A DNA stretch of 64,000 nucleotides from Sulfuritalea hydrogenivorans sk43H (GCF_000828635.1 NZ_AP012547.1:2418001-2482000), one strand, 5' to 3'. Shown: positions 38,305 to 48,458, numbered from the stretch's first letter. Notes: generated by a model not told the origin, from the letters alone. Translations and numbers: made by a program.

Positions 38305-41300
38305 ATGAATTCCTCACCGCGACTCCAGCTGCGCCTGCTCGGCGGCTTCACCCTCGATCGCGACGGGGAACCGTGCAAGCTGGCCTACGAGAAAGGGCGC
38401 GCGCTGCTGGCCTACCTGGCGATGGAGCCGGCCCGGACGCATACGCGATCGTCACTGGCCTCGATGTTCTGGCCGGACCTCGCCCACGACGCGGCATTGG
38501 CCAACCTGCGCCAGATCCTCCACAGCCTGCGCCAGACACTCAACGCGGCCAGCCCGGCAACGCCCTTGTTGCGAGTCGACCGGGAATCCGTTCGCCTTGA
38601 CCCCGAAGCCGGCCTCGCGGTCGATGCCGTCGAGTTTTCCGCCGCCCCCTCCCCTTGCCCGGCAACGCCGGACCCCGCGCACTGCATGTCGTGCATTGCC
38701 GGCATGGAAGCCATGGAACGGCTGCTTGGCGGCGAATTCATGGACGGATTCGCGCTGCCCGAATGCCCCGGCTTTGAAGAATGGCTGCAAGTCCAGCGCG
38801 AAGCCATGCACCTGCATGCCCTCGGCCGGCTGGTCCGTCTGTCGGACTGCCATGAGCGAATGGGGGCCTGCGACAAATCGCTGCCCTTCGCGCAGCGCTT
38901 CCTGGAACTGGAGCCGTGGAACGAGGAAGGCCTGCGACGGGTGATGCGGCTGCTTGCCCTGAACGGACAGCGCGCCAATGCGCTTGCCCGGCACGAAGCC
39001 TTTTGCCGCACGCTGAAGAAAGACCTGAGCGTGTTGCCTTCGGACGAAACCCACATGCTCGCCGAGCGCATCCAGCGCGGCGAGTTGTCGCCCGACCGGC
39101 GCCGCATGGCGGATGCCCTCCCCGTGGCCGCCCCGCCGCCGGCCGCCGCGGAACGGCGGCAAGTCACGGTGCTCTACTGCGAACTGGTTGCGGTCGGCGT
39201 CGACGATCCGGACGAAGCCCTGGCGCTGCTGCGCGAACCGCAGGCACTATGCAGCGAAATCATCCGCGACAAGTCGGGATATCTGGTGCAGATCCGCGGC
39301 GGCAGCCTGCTGGCCTATTTCGGCTATCCGCGGGCCAGCGAGAATGCGGCGCGCCTGGCGGTGCAGGCCGCGCTCGAAGTGACGCGCACGGCATTCGCCG
39401 GCCTCGAGTTGCGCGCCAGCGTGCACACCGGAATGGTGATCAGCGGCGATCGCCAGGTGCCCGACGCCATCGGCGCCACCTCCGGGCTGGCGATCCGCCT
39501 GCGGCAACTGGCCGATCGCGGCGAAGTGGCGATCAGCGCGGCAACGCAGCGCCTGGTGGCGGGCTATTTCGACTGCCTGAGCCTGGGCCAGCAACACTTG
39601 TCGGGCGTCACGCGTCCGCTGGAAGTCTTTCGGGTCAGCCGCGAAAGCGGCGCGCGCGACCGTCTCGAAGCCGCATCCGCGCTGACGCCGCTGATCGGCC
39701 GCAAGCGGGAAATTGCCAGCCTGCTCGCGCTGTGGCGGGAAACACTCGCCGGCAAGGGGCGATTCGTGCTGCTGCGGGGCGAGGCCGGGATCGGCAAATC
39801 GCGCCTGGTGCTGGCGCTGAAGGACGCCATCCCCGACCCGGCCGCCAGGGTGCGCGAACTGCGCTGCGTTCCCGAACACAGCCAGTCGCCGTTTCATCCC
39901 CTGACCGCGCTGTTCGGATTCACCCTGGCTTTTTCGTCGGAGGATTCACCGGCGTCGAAATTCGACAAGCTGGCGGCCTATGTCGAAACGAACTACCCGA
40001 AGAACGATCCGGACACCGTTGCGCTGCTGGCCCGGATGCTGGGGCTGCCGGTGCGGGCGCCCTACCGGGAGCCGGCCTCGTCGCCGCAGCAGCAGCGCGA
40101 GAGAACGCTTGCGATCCTGCTCGATCGCCTGTGCCTGCTCGCCTCCCGGCAGCCGATGCTGCTGGTGGTGGAAGACCTGCACTGGGCCGATCCATCGACG
40201 CTCGAACTGCTGAACCTGTTCATCCAGCGGACGCCGGGGGTGCCGATACTCACGGTGCTCGCCGCCCGACCCGGGTTCAAGCCTTCCTGGGACGAGAATC
40301 TGGTCCCGACGCTGACCCTGAATGCCTTGAACGACGCGGATACGGCAGTGCTGATAAAAGCCGTGGCGCCCGAGATTCCCCCGGCCTCGATCCCCCGCAT
40401 CATCGAGCGCGCCGACGGCATTCCGCTGTTCGCCGAGGAATTGGCGCGCGAGATCGCCGCCACGGACCAGCCGGCGATTCCGAGCACCCTGCACGACCTG
40501 CTGATGGCCCGCCTCGACGGCATGGGCGAAGCAAAGACCGTGGCCCAACTGGCGGCGGCCATCGGGCGTGAATTCAGCGTCGACTTGTTGCGCAAGATAG
40601 CCCCTTTCGACGATGCGACACTGAAGGCGCTGCTGGGCCAATTGCGGGATGCGGGACTGCTGCTGGGCGACATCCGCAGCGACATGCATTTCAGGCACTC
40701 GCTGATTCGCGACGCCGCGTATCAATCGCAAACACGCGACGAGCGGGCGGCGACCCACCGCCGCATCGGCGCCGCACTGGAAGCCGCCGGAACCGGCATC
40801 CGGCCCGAAGTCCTGGCGCAGCACTGGGCGGCGGGCGGAGAAGCGCGCGAAGCGGTGACCTGCTGGATCGCCGCCGGGAAGCTGGCCAGCCAGCATTCGG
40901 CGAGCCAGGAAGCCCTGGCACATTTCAAGTCGGGCCTCGCGTTGATCGAGGCGCTTCCGGCCGGGCCGGAAAGATTGCGCATGGAACTCGATCTGCAAAT
41001 CGGCCTCGGCTCGGCGGCAACGGCGACCCAGGGTTACGCCTCGGCGGAAGGCGCGGCGGCGTATGCGCGAGCGATGGCCCTGTGCGACTGGCAGGAAAGC
41101 GGGCCGGACATGTTTCCGGCGATATGGGGACTGTGGGCCAGTGCAAGTTCGCGCGACGGCTACCCGCACGCCCTTGAACTGGCGCACCGGCTGCTGCGCA
41201 TGGCAGACCAAGACGACGACCCGATCCATGCCGCGCAAGGCCATTTCGCGGTCGCCGACACCCTGTATTGGCAGGCCGATTTCCACGCCGCGCGCGAGCA

Positions 41301-42141
41301 TCTGGAACATGCCGTGGCGACCTGCCTTCCCGCCCATCACAAACGTCATGTCGCCGATTTCGGCGAAGATGCCGGAGTCACCGCTGGTTCCTATCTCTCG
41401 TGGGTACTGTGGTTTCTCGGCTTTCCCGACCAGGCGCGCGAGACGAGCCGCAAAACCCTGGTCCTGGCGCGACGCCTTGGGCATCCCTACAGCCTGGCAT
41501 ATGCGCTGACGTTCGCCGCAATCCTCCATTGCCGCCTGCGCCTGCCGACAAAGGCACTGTCGCTGGCGAAGGAAACCTTCGAAGTGGCGAGCCAGCACGG
41601 CTTTCCGCTGTGGCAAATCGGCGCGATGCTGTCGAGCGGCTGGGCACGGGTCATGCAAGGCAAGCACGACGGCATCGAGTCACTGCAGCACTGTGTCGAA
41701 ACAACGCGCGCGGCGATGGGTGGCGTGACGCTGGTCGTCCTCGAACCGCTGGTCGATGCATACGTTGCCCTGGAGCTCTTCGATGCCGCGCTGAGCGTGA
41801 ATGAGAATGCGCTGGCAACAGGCAGCGCAATCGGCGACCATCACGTCGACGCCGAACTGCACCGTCTCAAGGGCGAGTCGCTGCGCGGGCTGGAAAATGC
41901 ATGCGAAGCCGAGGCCTGTTTCCACCGGGCGCTCGAGATCAGCCGCGGACAGCATGCAAAGTCGCTGGAGTTGCGCGCGGCCATGAGCATGGCCCGACTG
42001 TGGCAAACGCAGGGCAAGCGGGATGAAGCTCGATGCCTGCTGGAAGAGGTCTATCACTGGTTCACCGAAGGTTTCGGGACGCTTGATCTCCAGAATGCAC
42101 GCGAACTCCTGCATTCCCTCGGCGGCAAACCCGCAAGCTGA
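38305..42141 (+). CDS. SARP/BTAD-type regulator with cyclase-like, AAA and TPR domains
   Basis: This 1278-residue regulator has five parts. Residues about 5-90 are a winged-helix DNA-binding region ('LRLLGGFTLDRDGEPCKL', 'LANLRQILHSLRQTL'). Residues about 95-250 form a bacterial transcriptional activation (BTAD) helical domain. Residues about 285-450 resemble a class III cyclase ('VLYCELVAVGVDDPDEALALL', 'VHTGMVISGD') that lacks the metal-binding Asp pair and is probably not catalytic. Residues about 455-740 are an AAA/STAND-type ATPase with Walker A GEAGIGKS near residue 492 and Walker B 'LLVVEDLHWAD' near residue 618. The C-terminal 450 residues are TPR-like helices. Its likely targets, by position, are the divergent T1SS operon genes. 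The leader contains the terminator described above. Confidence 0.87.
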   Translation: MNSSPRLQLRLLGGFTLDRDGEPCKLAYEKGRALLAYLAMEPARTHTRSSLASMFWPDLAHDAALANLRQILHSLRQTLNAASPATPLLRVDRESVRLDPEAGLAVDAVEFSAAPSPCPATPDPAHCMSCIAGMEAMERLLGGEFMDGFALPECPGFEEWLQVQREAMHLHALGRLVRLSDCHERMGACDKSLPFAQRFLELEPWNEEGLRRVMRLLALNGQRANALARHEAFCRTLKKDLSVLPSDETHMLAERIQRGELSPDRRRMADALPVAAPPPAAAERRQVTVLYCELVAVGVDDPDEALALLREPQALCSEIIRDKSGYLVQIRGGSLLAYFGYPRASENAARLAVQAALEVTRTAFAGLELRASVHTGMVISGDRQVPDAIGATSGLAIRLRQLADRGEVAISAATQRLVAGYFDCLSLGQQHLSGVTRPLEVFRVSRESGARDRLEAASALTPLIGRKREIASLLALWRETLAGKGRFVLLRGEAGIGKSRLVLALKDAIPDPAARVRELRCVPEHSQSPFHPLTALFGFTLAFSSEDSPASKFDKLAAYVETNYPKNDPDTVALLARMLGLPVRAPYREPASSPQQQRERTLAILLDRLCLLASRQPMLLVVEDLHWADPSTLELLNLFIQRTPGVPILTVLAARPGFKPSWDENLVPTLTLNALNDADTAVLIKAVAPEIPPASIPRIIERADGIPLFAEELAREIAATDQPAIPSTLHDLLMARLDGMGEAKTVAQLAAAIGREFSVDLLRKIAPFDDATLKALLGQLRDAGLLLGDIRSDMHFRHSLIRDAAYQSQTRDERAATHRRIGAALEAAGTGIRPEVLAQHWAAGGEAREAVTCWIAAGKLASQHSASQEALAHFKSGLALIEALPAGPERLRMELDLQIGLGSAATATQGYASAEGAAAYARAMALCDWQESGPDMFPAIWGLWASASSRDGYPHALELAHRLLRMADQDDDPIHAAQGHFAVADTLYWQADFHAAREHLEHAVATCLPAHHKRHVADFGEDAGVTAGSYLSWVLWFLGFPDQARETSRKTLVLARRLGHPYSLAYALTFAAILHCRLRLPTKALSLAKETFEVASQHGFPLWQIGAMLSSGWARVMQGKHDGIESLQHCVETTRAAMGGVTLVVLEPLVDAYVALELFDAALSVNENALATGSAIGDHHVDAELHRLKGESLRGLENACEAEACFHRALEISRGQHAKSLELRAAMSMARLWQTQGKRDEARCLLEEVYHWFTEGFGTLDLQNARELLHSLGGKPAS

Positions 42142-42168
42142 CCAACGCAACTGGACGCATCGTTTCGC

Positions 42169-42660
42169 ATGAAAACCCTTCTCGTCGTCTACCACTCGAT
42201 GACCGGCGGCACCGAACAGATGGCGCGGGCATTAGTCGCCGGCGCCGCCACGGAGAGCGGCGTCACGACGCGCCTGCTGCATGCCGCCACCGCGCAAGCG
42301 ACGGACGTGCTGACCGCCGATGGCTATGTGTTCGCCACGCCGGAAAACCTCGCGGCAGTCTCGGGACTGATGAAAGATTTTTTCGACCGCTGCTACTACC
42401 CGGCGCTCGATCAAATCAACGGCCGGCCCTACGCGGCGCTGATCTGCGCCGGCAGCGACGGTCAGAATGCGGCGCGGCAGATCGAGCGCATCGCTACCGG
42501 CTGGCGCCTGCGGGCCGTGGCCGACCCGCTGATCATTTGTACCCACGCGCAGACGCCGGAACGGATTCTTGCGCCGAAAACCATAGCCGCGGCGGACCTC
42601 GACCGTTGCCGGGAACTGGGCGCGACGCTGGCGGGCGGGCTGGCAATGGGCGTGTTCTAG
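42169..42660 (+). CDS. Flavodoxin/NAD(P)H-dependent FMN reductase-like protein
   Basis: This 163-residue flavodoxin-fold protein has the FMN phosphate loop 'YHSMTGGTEQMARALV' near residues 7-20 and 'FATPENLAAVSGLMKDFFDRCYY', which resembles the WrbA/NQO family (where 'TPvY...' is usual). The role is probably redox with quinones or flavin. It is transcribed behind the regulator gene, 27 bp downstream, and ends at the terminator shared with lysC. Confidence 0.78.
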   Translation: MKTLLVVYHSMTGGTEQMARALVAGAATESGVTTRLLHAATAQATDVLTADGYVFATPENLAAVSGLMKDFFDRCYYPALDQINGRPYAALICAGSDGQNAARQIERIATGWRLRAVADPLIICTHAQTPERILAPKTIAAADLDRCRELGATLAGGLAMGVF

Positions 42661-42677
42661 CATTCCAGAAACGAAAA

Positions 42678-42696
42678 CCCCGGCACAAGGCCGGGG
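42678..42696. terminator. Bidirectional intrinsic terminator
   Basis: CCCCGGC and GCCGGGG form a 7-bp stem with a five-base loop between convergent genes, with A-rich bases on the 5' side and TTCTTT after the stem. It serves the flavodoxin gene and lysC. Confidence 0.7.
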
Positions 42697-42720
42697 TCCG
42701 TTCTTTGCACGGCAGAAAAT

Positions 42721-43962
42721 TCAAGCCGGCTGCTGATCCAGTTCAAACACCTTGTGCAGCACGCGCACGGCCAGCTCAAGGTACTTCTCGTCGACCACCA
42801 CCGAAATCTTGATCTCGGAGGTGGAGATCATCTGGATGTTGATGCCTTCCTCGGCCAGGGTGCGGAACATCTTGCTGGCGACGCCGGGGTGCGAGCGCAT
42901 GCCGACGCCGACGGCGGAGACCTTGCAGATCTTGTTGTCGCCCTCGATGGCGCGCGCGCCGATGTGCGGCTTGATCTGGTCTTCCAGCAGCTTTTTGGTG
43001 CGGGCGAACTCGCTGCGATTGACGGTGAAGGAAAAGTCCGTGGTGCCGTCGTGGCCGACGTTCTGGATGATCATGTCGACATCGATGTTGGCGTCGGCGA
43101 TCGGGCCGAGGATCTGGTAGGCGATGCCGGGCCGGTCGGGCACACCGAGCACGGTCAGCTTGGCTTCGTCGCGGTTGAAGGCGATGCCGGAGATGATGGG
43201 TTGTTCCATGGTGGTGTCTTCCTCAAGAGTGATGAGCGTGCCGCTGGTCTCCTGGCCTTCTTCCTCGAAGCTGGAGAGCACGCGCAATTTGACCTTGTAC
43301 TTGCCGGCAAATTCGACCGAACGAATCTGCAATACCTTGGAGCCGAGGCTGGCCATTTCGAGCATTTCCTCGAAGGTGATGCGATCGAGCTTGCGCGCCT
43401 CGGGCACGATGCGCGGGTCGGTGGTGTAGACGCCGTCGACGTCGGTGTAGATCTGGCATTCGTCGGCCGCCAGCGCGGCCGCCATGGCGACCGCCGAGGT
43501 ATCCGAGCCGCCGCGCCCGAGCGTGGTGATGTTGCCGTCGGCGTCAACGCCCTGGAAACCGGCGACGATGATCACCGTGTCGTCGTCGAGATCGCGGCGC
43601 ATGTTGGCGTCGTCGATTTCGAGAATGCGCGCCTTGGTGAAGGTGCTGTCGGTCAACACCTTGACCTGGCCGCCGGTGTAGCTCCTGGCCTTGAGGCCGA
43701 GATCGCGGATCGCCATCGCCAGCAGGGCGATCGTGACCTGCTCGCCGGTGGAAATCATCACGTCGAGCTCGCGCGCGTCGGGCTGCGGCGAAACATCCTT
43801 GGCCAGGGCGATCAGGCGATTGGTTTCGCCGCTCATGGCGGATACCACCACCACCAGCTGATGCCCCTGCGCCTTCCAGCGCGCGACGCGCTTGGCGACG
43901 TTGCGGATGCGCTCGGGCGAGCCCATCGATGTGCCGCCGTATTTCTGAACAATCAAAGCCAT
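42721..43962 (-). CDS. lysC: Aspartokinase
   Basis: This 413-residue enzyme phosphorylates aspartate, the first step to lysine, threonine, methionine and diaminopimelate. The catalytic domain starts 'MALIVQKYGGTSMGSPERIRNV' with the kinase signature KYGGTS and 'TLGRGGSDTSAVAMAAALAA'. Two ACT domains at about residues 265-335 and 345-405 ('ISGIAFNRDEAKLTVLGVPD' and 'VSAVGVGMRSHPGVASKMFR') should sense lysine or threonine. The length is typical for a beta-proteobacterial enzyme. No lysine riboswitch was recognised in the upstream 240 bp. Confidence 0.95.
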   Translation of the reverse strand: MALIVQKYGGTSMGSPERIRNVAKRVARWKAQGHQLVVVVSAMSGETNRLIALAKDVSPQPDARELDVMISTGEQVTIALLAMAIRDLGLKARSYTGGQVKVLTDSTFTKARILEIDDANMRRDLDDDTVIIVAGFQGVDADGNITTLGRGGSDTSAVAMAAALAADECQIYTDVDGVYTTDPRIVPEARKLDRITFEEMLEMASLGSKVLQIRSVEFAGKYKVKLRVLSSFEEEGQETSGTLITLEEDTTMEQPIISGIAFNRDEAKLTVLGVPDRPGIAYQILGPIADANIDVDMIIQNVGHDGTTDFSFTVNRSEFARTKKLLEDQIKPHIGARAIEGDNKICKVSAVGVGMRSHPGVASKMFRTLAEEGINIQMISTSEIKISVVVDEKYLELAVRVLHKVFELDQQPA

Positions 43963-44088
43963 TGCCGTGGTTCGTGAGTTGGAAAACGCGCAATTTTACC
44001 CGATAGTCCGCGCCGCCAGACAAGCGCCGGCGAATACCCGTTGCCGCACCCGTGTTATTCCCACGTACTAATGCCGTCACAATTTTTC

Positions 44089-44117
44089 TTGTATGGCGAA
44101 GGAATTTATCCTATAGT
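44089..44117 (+). promoter_or_regulatory. Sigma-70 promoter for the HTH regulator
   Basis: TTGTAT, 17-base spacer, TATAGT. Located 88 bp before the regulator ATG. Confidence 0.65.
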
Positions 44118-44204
44118 GCAGGCATATTACTTCGGTAATAGCCATCGGGTGCCTCCGACACCCCACTACATTTGCTTGATGACACTCAGTCGAAGGAGTT
44201 GAAA

Positions 44205-44501
44205 ATGAAAGCCACCGACAAGATCGATGCCCGGGAACTTCGCCGCAAGCTCGGCATGAACCAACAACAATTCTGGTCCAAGCTGGGCGTCACCCAGAGT
44301 GGCGGCTCGCGTTACGAGAGCGGACGCAACATGCCGCGTCCGGTTCAGCAACTGCTGCGCCTGGTGCACGTCGAGCAGATCGATATCCAGAAGGTCAAGC
44401 GCGAAGACTTTGAAGTCGTCGAGTACCTGCGCTCGGCCAAGCCGGCCCTGTTCAAGGACCTGAAGAAGGACGCCAAGGCCGCACTCAAGAGCAAGAAGTA
44501 A
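44205..44501 (+). CDS. Small HTH (XRE-like) regulator
   Basis: This 98-residue protein has a Cro/CI-type helix-turn-helix at about residues 8-45 ('RRKLGMNQQQFWSKLGVTQSGGSRYESG') and a basic C-terminus ('LKKDAKAALKSKK'). AAGGAG lies seven bases before the ATG, and a good promoter is upstream. The N-terminal 'MKATDKIDARELRRKLGMNQQ' could be a short capping extension. The target is unknown. It stands alone, not paired with a toxin gene that I can see. Confidence 0.85.
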   Translation: MKATDKIDARELRRKLGMNQQQFWSKLGVTQSGGSRYESGRNMPRPVQQLLRLVHVEQIDIQKVKREDFEVVEYLRSAKPALFKDLKKDAKAALKSKK

Positions 44502-44562
44502 GAAGGGCGTTCGACGCCGGCCCGCGAAGCGGATTCCCCGGCGCGCAGAGCGAGCCCCCGCA

Positions 44563-45408
44563 TCAGGGGCTGACGCGAACCGTCAGCCCAAGCTGGCGGA
44601 CTCGATCCGCCAATTCCTCCATCCATCCCGCTTCCAGGCGCCCCAACCGGGGCGCTTCTTTTTGCAGCGACGGCCGCGCCAGGCTGTACAGATGCACGCC
44701 GGCCAGCGCCGGGGCCGCAGGGGACAGCAGCGCCAGCCAGGCCTGCAATTCCTGCTCGGCGGGCGCGGCGCCATCCATACGGAACACACAGGTCTGCACC
44801 CAGGTCGGCGCCAGCGCGGCGCAGCACGCCAGGCGTCGCGCCACGACGTCGGGCCGGGCGCGGGTACCGTTGATGCGCGCCATGCCGGCCGACGTACCCG
44901 CGTCGAGTTTGAACCAGACTTCACCCCCGCCCCGGCCGATTCGCGCAATGCCTGCTTGCACGGCCTTGCGATCGAGCAGGCTGCCATTGGTGATCAGGCG
45001 CACGATCAGCTTGCCGGCCAGACCATGCCTGGCGAGCACGCGCTCGACCAGCGCCACGGCGTCGGGAAATTCCGCCGCGCTGGTCGGCTCGCCATTTCCG
45101 GAAAAGGCCACATCGACCAGTTGGCGAGCACCCTCGGGAACACGCGTGGTCATGAAATCGCCGGAACAAACCCAGTTCAGGAAATCGTCGAGTTCCCGTT
45201 CCAGCAAAGCCAGGTCGATCGGCGGCGGCCCGCCGCGCTTCAGGTCGGGAACCTGGCAGTAGATGCAGCGCCAGTTGCAGGCATTGTTAGGGTTCAGGTT
45301 GATGCCGACCGAAACGCCGCCGGCCCGGCGCGAAATCACCGGATAGACATAGCGCATGCCGCTGCTGTCGCGGGAATGGTCTTCGGTCTTGAGCAAAATG
45401 CGGGGCAT
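44563..45408 (-). CDS. Radical SAM protein
   Basis: This 281-residue radical-SAM enzyme has the CxxxCxxC cluster motif in 'NNACNWRCIYCQVPDLKRGG' (Cys residues near 44, 48 and 51), a 'FSGNGEPTSAAEFPDAV' glycine-containing motif and 'LITNGSLLDRKAVQ'. It resembles generic MoaA/PflA-like radical SAM proteins. No extra iron-sulfur cluster is seen at the C-terminus. It is divergent to queD, but it lacks the CxxxxxCxxxC spacing of QueE, so I do not call it QueE. The start was chosen at 'MPRILLKTEDH'. A dispersed repeat copy lies between it and queD. Confidence 0.8.
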   Translation of the reverse strand: MPRILLKTEDHSRDSSGMRYVYPVISRRAGGVSVGINLNPNNACNWRCIYCQVPDLKRGGPPPIDLALLERELDDFLNWVCSGDFMTTRVPEGARQLVDVAFSGNGEPTSAAEFPDAVALVERVLARHGLAGKLIVRLITNGSLLDRKAVQAGIARIGRGGGEVWFKLDAGTSAGMARINGTRARPDVVARRLACCAALAPTWVQTCVFRMDGAAPAEQELQAWLALLSPAAPALAGVHLYSLARPSLQKEAPRLGRLEAGWMEELADRVRQLGLTVRVSP

Positions 45409-45435
45409 GGCAAATCGAGAGTAGCGAAACAACGG

Positions 45436-45461
45436 AAAGTCGGCGCTGGCGGGACGGCGAC
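45436..45461 (+). repeat. Dispersed repeat copy 10
   Basis: AAAGTCGGCGCTGGCG, then GG and ACGGCGAC, a perfect consensus copy between divergent genes. Confidence 0.8.
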
Positions 45462-45538
45462 GCCGGCCAGCTATAATGCGCGCCGACCCGTCCGCGCGCA
45501 TTTGCGACCACTTTGCCACAAACACGGCCACCCCGACC

Positions 45539-45991
45539 ATGCGTATAACCCGCCGCCTCGAATTCGATGCGGGCCATCGAATTCCGAATCATCAAAGCCA
45601 GTGCCGCCACCTGCACGGGCACCGCTATGCGCTGGAAATAACCCTCGGTGGCGGCGTCATCGACGCCGCCGGACGTCCGGACGACGGCATGGTGATGGAT
45701 TTCTCCGAGGTCAAGGCCATCGCCAAGCAGCATGTGGTCGACCTCTGGGACCATGCCTTCCTGGTCTGGCGCGGCGATGAATCTGTCATGAACTATCTCG
45801 CCAGCGTACCGGGACACAAGACGGTCGTGCTCGACGCCGTGCCAACGGCGGAAAACCTTGCGCGCATCGCCTTCTCGATCCTCGATCCGCTGTACCGCGA
45901 CAGCTACGGCAACCATCTGCATCTTGAGCGTATCCGCCTCTACGAGACCCCCAACTGCTGGGCGGATGCAACGCGCGACGACCTCGCTTAG
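45539..45991 (+). CDS. queD: 6-carboxy-5,6,7,8-tetrahydropterin synthase (QueD)
   Basis: This 150-residue member of the PTPS/QueD family makes the queuosine precursor 6-carboxytetrahydropterin from dihydroneopterin triphosphate. Zinc-binding histidines appear in 'FDAGHRIPNHQSQCRHLHGH' (His-x-x-x and HLHGH), with the catalytic Cys in 'QSQC' and the 'ETPNCWA' end. PTAEN and 'VDLWDHAFLV' fit the family. Other queuosine genes (queC, queE, queF) are not in the window. The ribosome-binding site is weak, which leaves the start open to question. Confidence 0.88.
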   Translation: MRITRRLEFDAGHRIPNHQSQCRHLHGHRYALEITLGGGVIDAAGRPDDGMVMDFSEVKAIAKQHVVDLWDHAFLVWRGDESVMNYLASVPGHKTVVLDAVPTAENLARIAFSILDPLYRDSYGNHLHLERIRLYETPNCWADATRDDLA

Positions 45992-46165
45992 AACGCTCTG
46001 CGAACATCACGAAGCCCGGATTTGTTCCGCCACGCGGAATATTTCACCGCATTATTTCCTCGCCTTTGCGATCAGCGCAATTGCCGATTGTCTCCCGCGA
46101 ATTCCAATGCTATGGTTGCCGGCAAATCTGGCGCATGACCAGGACAACAGAGAGGAGCAGAACAA

Positions 46166-47791
46166 ATGCAAGGCTTGATGATGAACCGCCCGCTGATGAT
46201 TTCGGGGCTCCTGCGACATGCCGGCCAGAATCACGCCGATACTGAAATCGTATCCCGCCTGGCGGTCGGCGGCACACATCGCTACACCTACAACGATGCC
46301 CATCGCCGCTCGCGCCAACTGGCGCGCGTACTGCTGTCGCTCGGCGTCAAGGCCGAAGATCGCATCGGCACTCTGGCGTGGAATTCCCACCGCCATTTCG
46401 AGATCTATTACGCCGTCTCCGGCATGGCCGCGATCTGCCACACCATCAACCCGCGCCTGTTCCCAGAGCAGATCGCCTATATCGCCAATCACGCCGACGA
46501 CCGCTTCATCTTTTTCGACGTCAACTTCGCCAACCTGATCGAGGCCCTGGTGCCGCATTGCCCCGGCGTCAAGGGCTGGATCGCGCTATGCAAGCGCGAG
46601 GAAATGCCGGCCAACCCGATTCCGAACCTGCACTGCTACGAAGACCTGCTGGCGGCCCAGAGCGACGATTACGAATGGCCGGAGTTCGACGAGAACACGG
46701 CGTCCTCGCTGTGCTACACCTCCGGCACCACCGGCAATCCGAAAGGCGTGCTGTATTCCCACCGCTCGACGGTGCTGCATGCCTACGGATCGGCCATCCC
46801 CGACGGGCTGGGCGCCTCCGCGCGCGACTGCATCCTGCCCGTGGTGCCGATGTTCCACGTCAATGCCTGGGGCCTGCCTTATGCCTGCGCGCTGACCGGC
46901 GCCAAACTGGTCATGCCCGGGCCGCACCTCGACGGCGCCAGCCTGTATTCGCTGTTCGAGGAAGAAGGCGTCACCATGTCGGCCGGCGTGCCGACCATCT
47001 GGCTCGGCCTGCTGCAATACCTGCAAGCCAACAAGCTCAAGCTGTCCACCGTCAAGCGCCTCGTCATCGGCGGCTCGGCGGCACCGCCGGCCATGATCCG
47101 CAACTTCGACGAACAATTCGGCGTCACCGTGCTCCATGCCTGGGGCATGACCGAAATGAGCCCGCTGGGCACGGTCAACACCTACAAGCAGAAGCATCTG
47201 GCATTGTCGGCGGAGGAGCGCGACCGAATTCGCGTCAAGCAGGGCCGCAGCATCTTCGGCGTCGAAATGAAGATCGTCGACGGCGACGGCAACGCCCTGC
47301 CCCATGACGGCAAGGCCTTCGGCGACCTGATGGTGCGCGGGCCGTGGATCACCAGCGGCTATTTCAAGAGCGAAGGCGGCGACGCCCTGGTCGACGGCTG
47401 GTTCCCCACCGGCGACGTTGCCACCATCGATGCGGACGGCTACATGCAGATCACTGATCGCTCGAAAGACGTCATCAAGTCGGGCGGCGAATGGATTTCC
47501 TCGATCGACCTCGAAAACATCGCCGTCGCCCACCCGGCGGTCACCGAAGCCGCCGTCATCGGCGCGGCCCATCCGAAATGGGACGAGCGTCCGCTGCTGG
47601 TGGTGATCAAAAAGGCCGGGCATGAAGTCACTCGCGACGAACTGATCGCCTTCTACGAAGGCAAGGTCGCCAAGTGGTGGATCCCCGACGATGTGATTTT
47701 TGTCGATGACCTGCCGCACACGGCCACCGGCAAATTGTCCAAGTTGCAGCTGCGCGAGCGGCTGCGTGATTATCGCTTCCCAGGAGCATGA
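46166..47791 (+). CDS. Acyl-CoA synthetase (AMP-binding)
   Basis: This 541-residue adenylate-forming enzyme activates a carboxylic acid to its CoA thioester with ATP. The AMP-binding motif '[18 protein letters not shown]' is near residue 187, '[10 protein letters not shown]' gives the second motif, and the C-terminal '[20 protein letters not shown]' holds the catalytic Lys region. The specificity resembles medium- to long-chain fatty-acid-CoA ligases (FadD/3-methylmercaptopropionyl types), but the substrate cannot be fixed. GAGAGGAG precedes the ATG. It heads a tight three-gene cluster with a GST and an enoyl-CoA hydratase, suggesting catabolism of an acid. Confidence 0.88.
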   Translation: MQGLMMNRPLMISGLLRHAGQNHADTEIVSRLAVGGTHRYTYNDAHRRSRQLARVLLSLGVKAEDRIGTLAWNSHRHFEIYYAVSGMAAICHTINPRLFPEQIAYIANHADDRFIFFDVNFANLIEALVPHCPGVKGWIALCKREEMPANPIPNLHCYEDLLAAQSDDYEWPEFDENTASSLCYTSGTTGNPKGVLYSHRSTVLHAYGSAIPDGLGASARDCILPVVPMFHVNAWGLPYACALTGAKLVMPGPHLDGASLYSLFEEEGVTMSAGVPTIWLGLLQYLQANKLKLSTVKRLVIGGSAAPPAMIRNFDEQFGVTVLHAWGMTEMSPLGTVNTYKQKHLALSAEERDRIRVKQGRSIFGVEMKIVDGDGNALPHDGKAFGDLMVRGPWITSGYFKSEGGDALVDGWFPTGDVATIDADGYMQITDRSKDVIKSGGEWISSIDLENIAVAHPAVTEAAVIGAAHPKWDERPLLVVIKKAGHEVTRDELIAFYEGKVAKWWIPDDVIFVDDLPHTATGKLSKLQLRERLRDYRFPGA

Positions 47792-47792
47792 A

Positions 47793-48458
47793 TTGACTAC
47801 ACCCATCACCCTCTGCGGCTTCGCCGTCAGCAACTATTACAACAAGGTCAAGCTCTCCCTGCTGGAGAAAGGCGTTCCCTTCGCCGAAGCCTTCGTCATG
47901 ACTTCGCAAAAAGAAGAAATGCTCGCCGAGTCGCCGATGGGCAAGGTGCCCTTCCTGCGCACGGCGAAAGGCGTGCTCAGCGAATCGCAGGTGCTCACCG
48001 AGTTCATCGAAGACAGCTGGCCCGAGCCCCCGCTCTATCCGCGCGACGCTTTCGAGCGCGCCAAATGCCGCGAACTGATCGAGCACCTTGAACTGCATAT
48101 CGAACTGCCGGCCCGGCGCCTGTATGCGGAAGCCTTTTTTGGCGGTACGGTCTCCGAGGAAACCAAACAGGAAGTCGCGGTACTGCTCGAAAAAGGCCTC
48201 AAGAGCCTGGCGCGACTGGCCCGCTTTGCGCCCTTCATCGGTGGCGACAGCTTCACCCACGCCGATTGTGCGGCATGGGTGCATCTGCCCCTCGTCAGCC
48301 AGGCGACGCGCAAGATCTACGGGCGCGATTTCCTTGATGAATTCCTGCCGCAGGCCAAGCCCTACATCAAGCTGATCGGCGAGCGGCCGCACGCGCAGAA
48401 AGTCAATGAGGACCGCAAAGCGGGCATGGAAGCCTTCATGTCGAAGCCCAAGAAATGA
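47793..48458 (+). CDS. Glutathione S-transferase family protein
   Basis: This 221-residue protein has a thioredoxin-like N-terminus ('TLCGFAVSNYYNKVKLSLLEKG') ending in the GST 'MGKVPFLRTAKGVLSESQVLTEFI' motif, and a helical C-terminal domain with 'FIGGDSFTHADCAAWVHL'. The catalytic residue position near 'SNYY' is typical of beta/theta-like enzymes. The start is TTG 47793, with CAGGAG seven bases upstream, beginning one base after the ligase stop. Its stop overlaps the next gene by four bases (ATGA). It may detoxify a reactive intermediate of the neighbouring acyl-CoA pathway. Confidence 0.82.
   Translation: MTTPITLCGFAVSNYYNKVKLSLLEKGVPFAEAFVMTSQKEEMLAESPMGKVPFLRTAKGVLSESQVLTEFIEDSWPEPPLYPRDAFERAKCRELIEHLELHIELPARRLYAEAFFGGTVSEETKQEVAVLLEKGLKSLARLARFAPFIGGDSFTHADCAAWVHLPLVSQATRKIYGRDFLDEFLPQAKPYIKLIGERPHAQKVNEDRKAGMEAFMSKPKK

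Noticed and set aside
42721-44200. Lysine riboswitch upstream of lysC
   Set aside because: I could not find a plausible aptamer fold in the 240 bp between the two genes.
44563-45408. Calling the radical SAM gene queE because it neighbours queD
   Set aside because: The cysteine spacing is CxxxCxxC and the protein is longer than typical QueE; adjacency alone is not enough.
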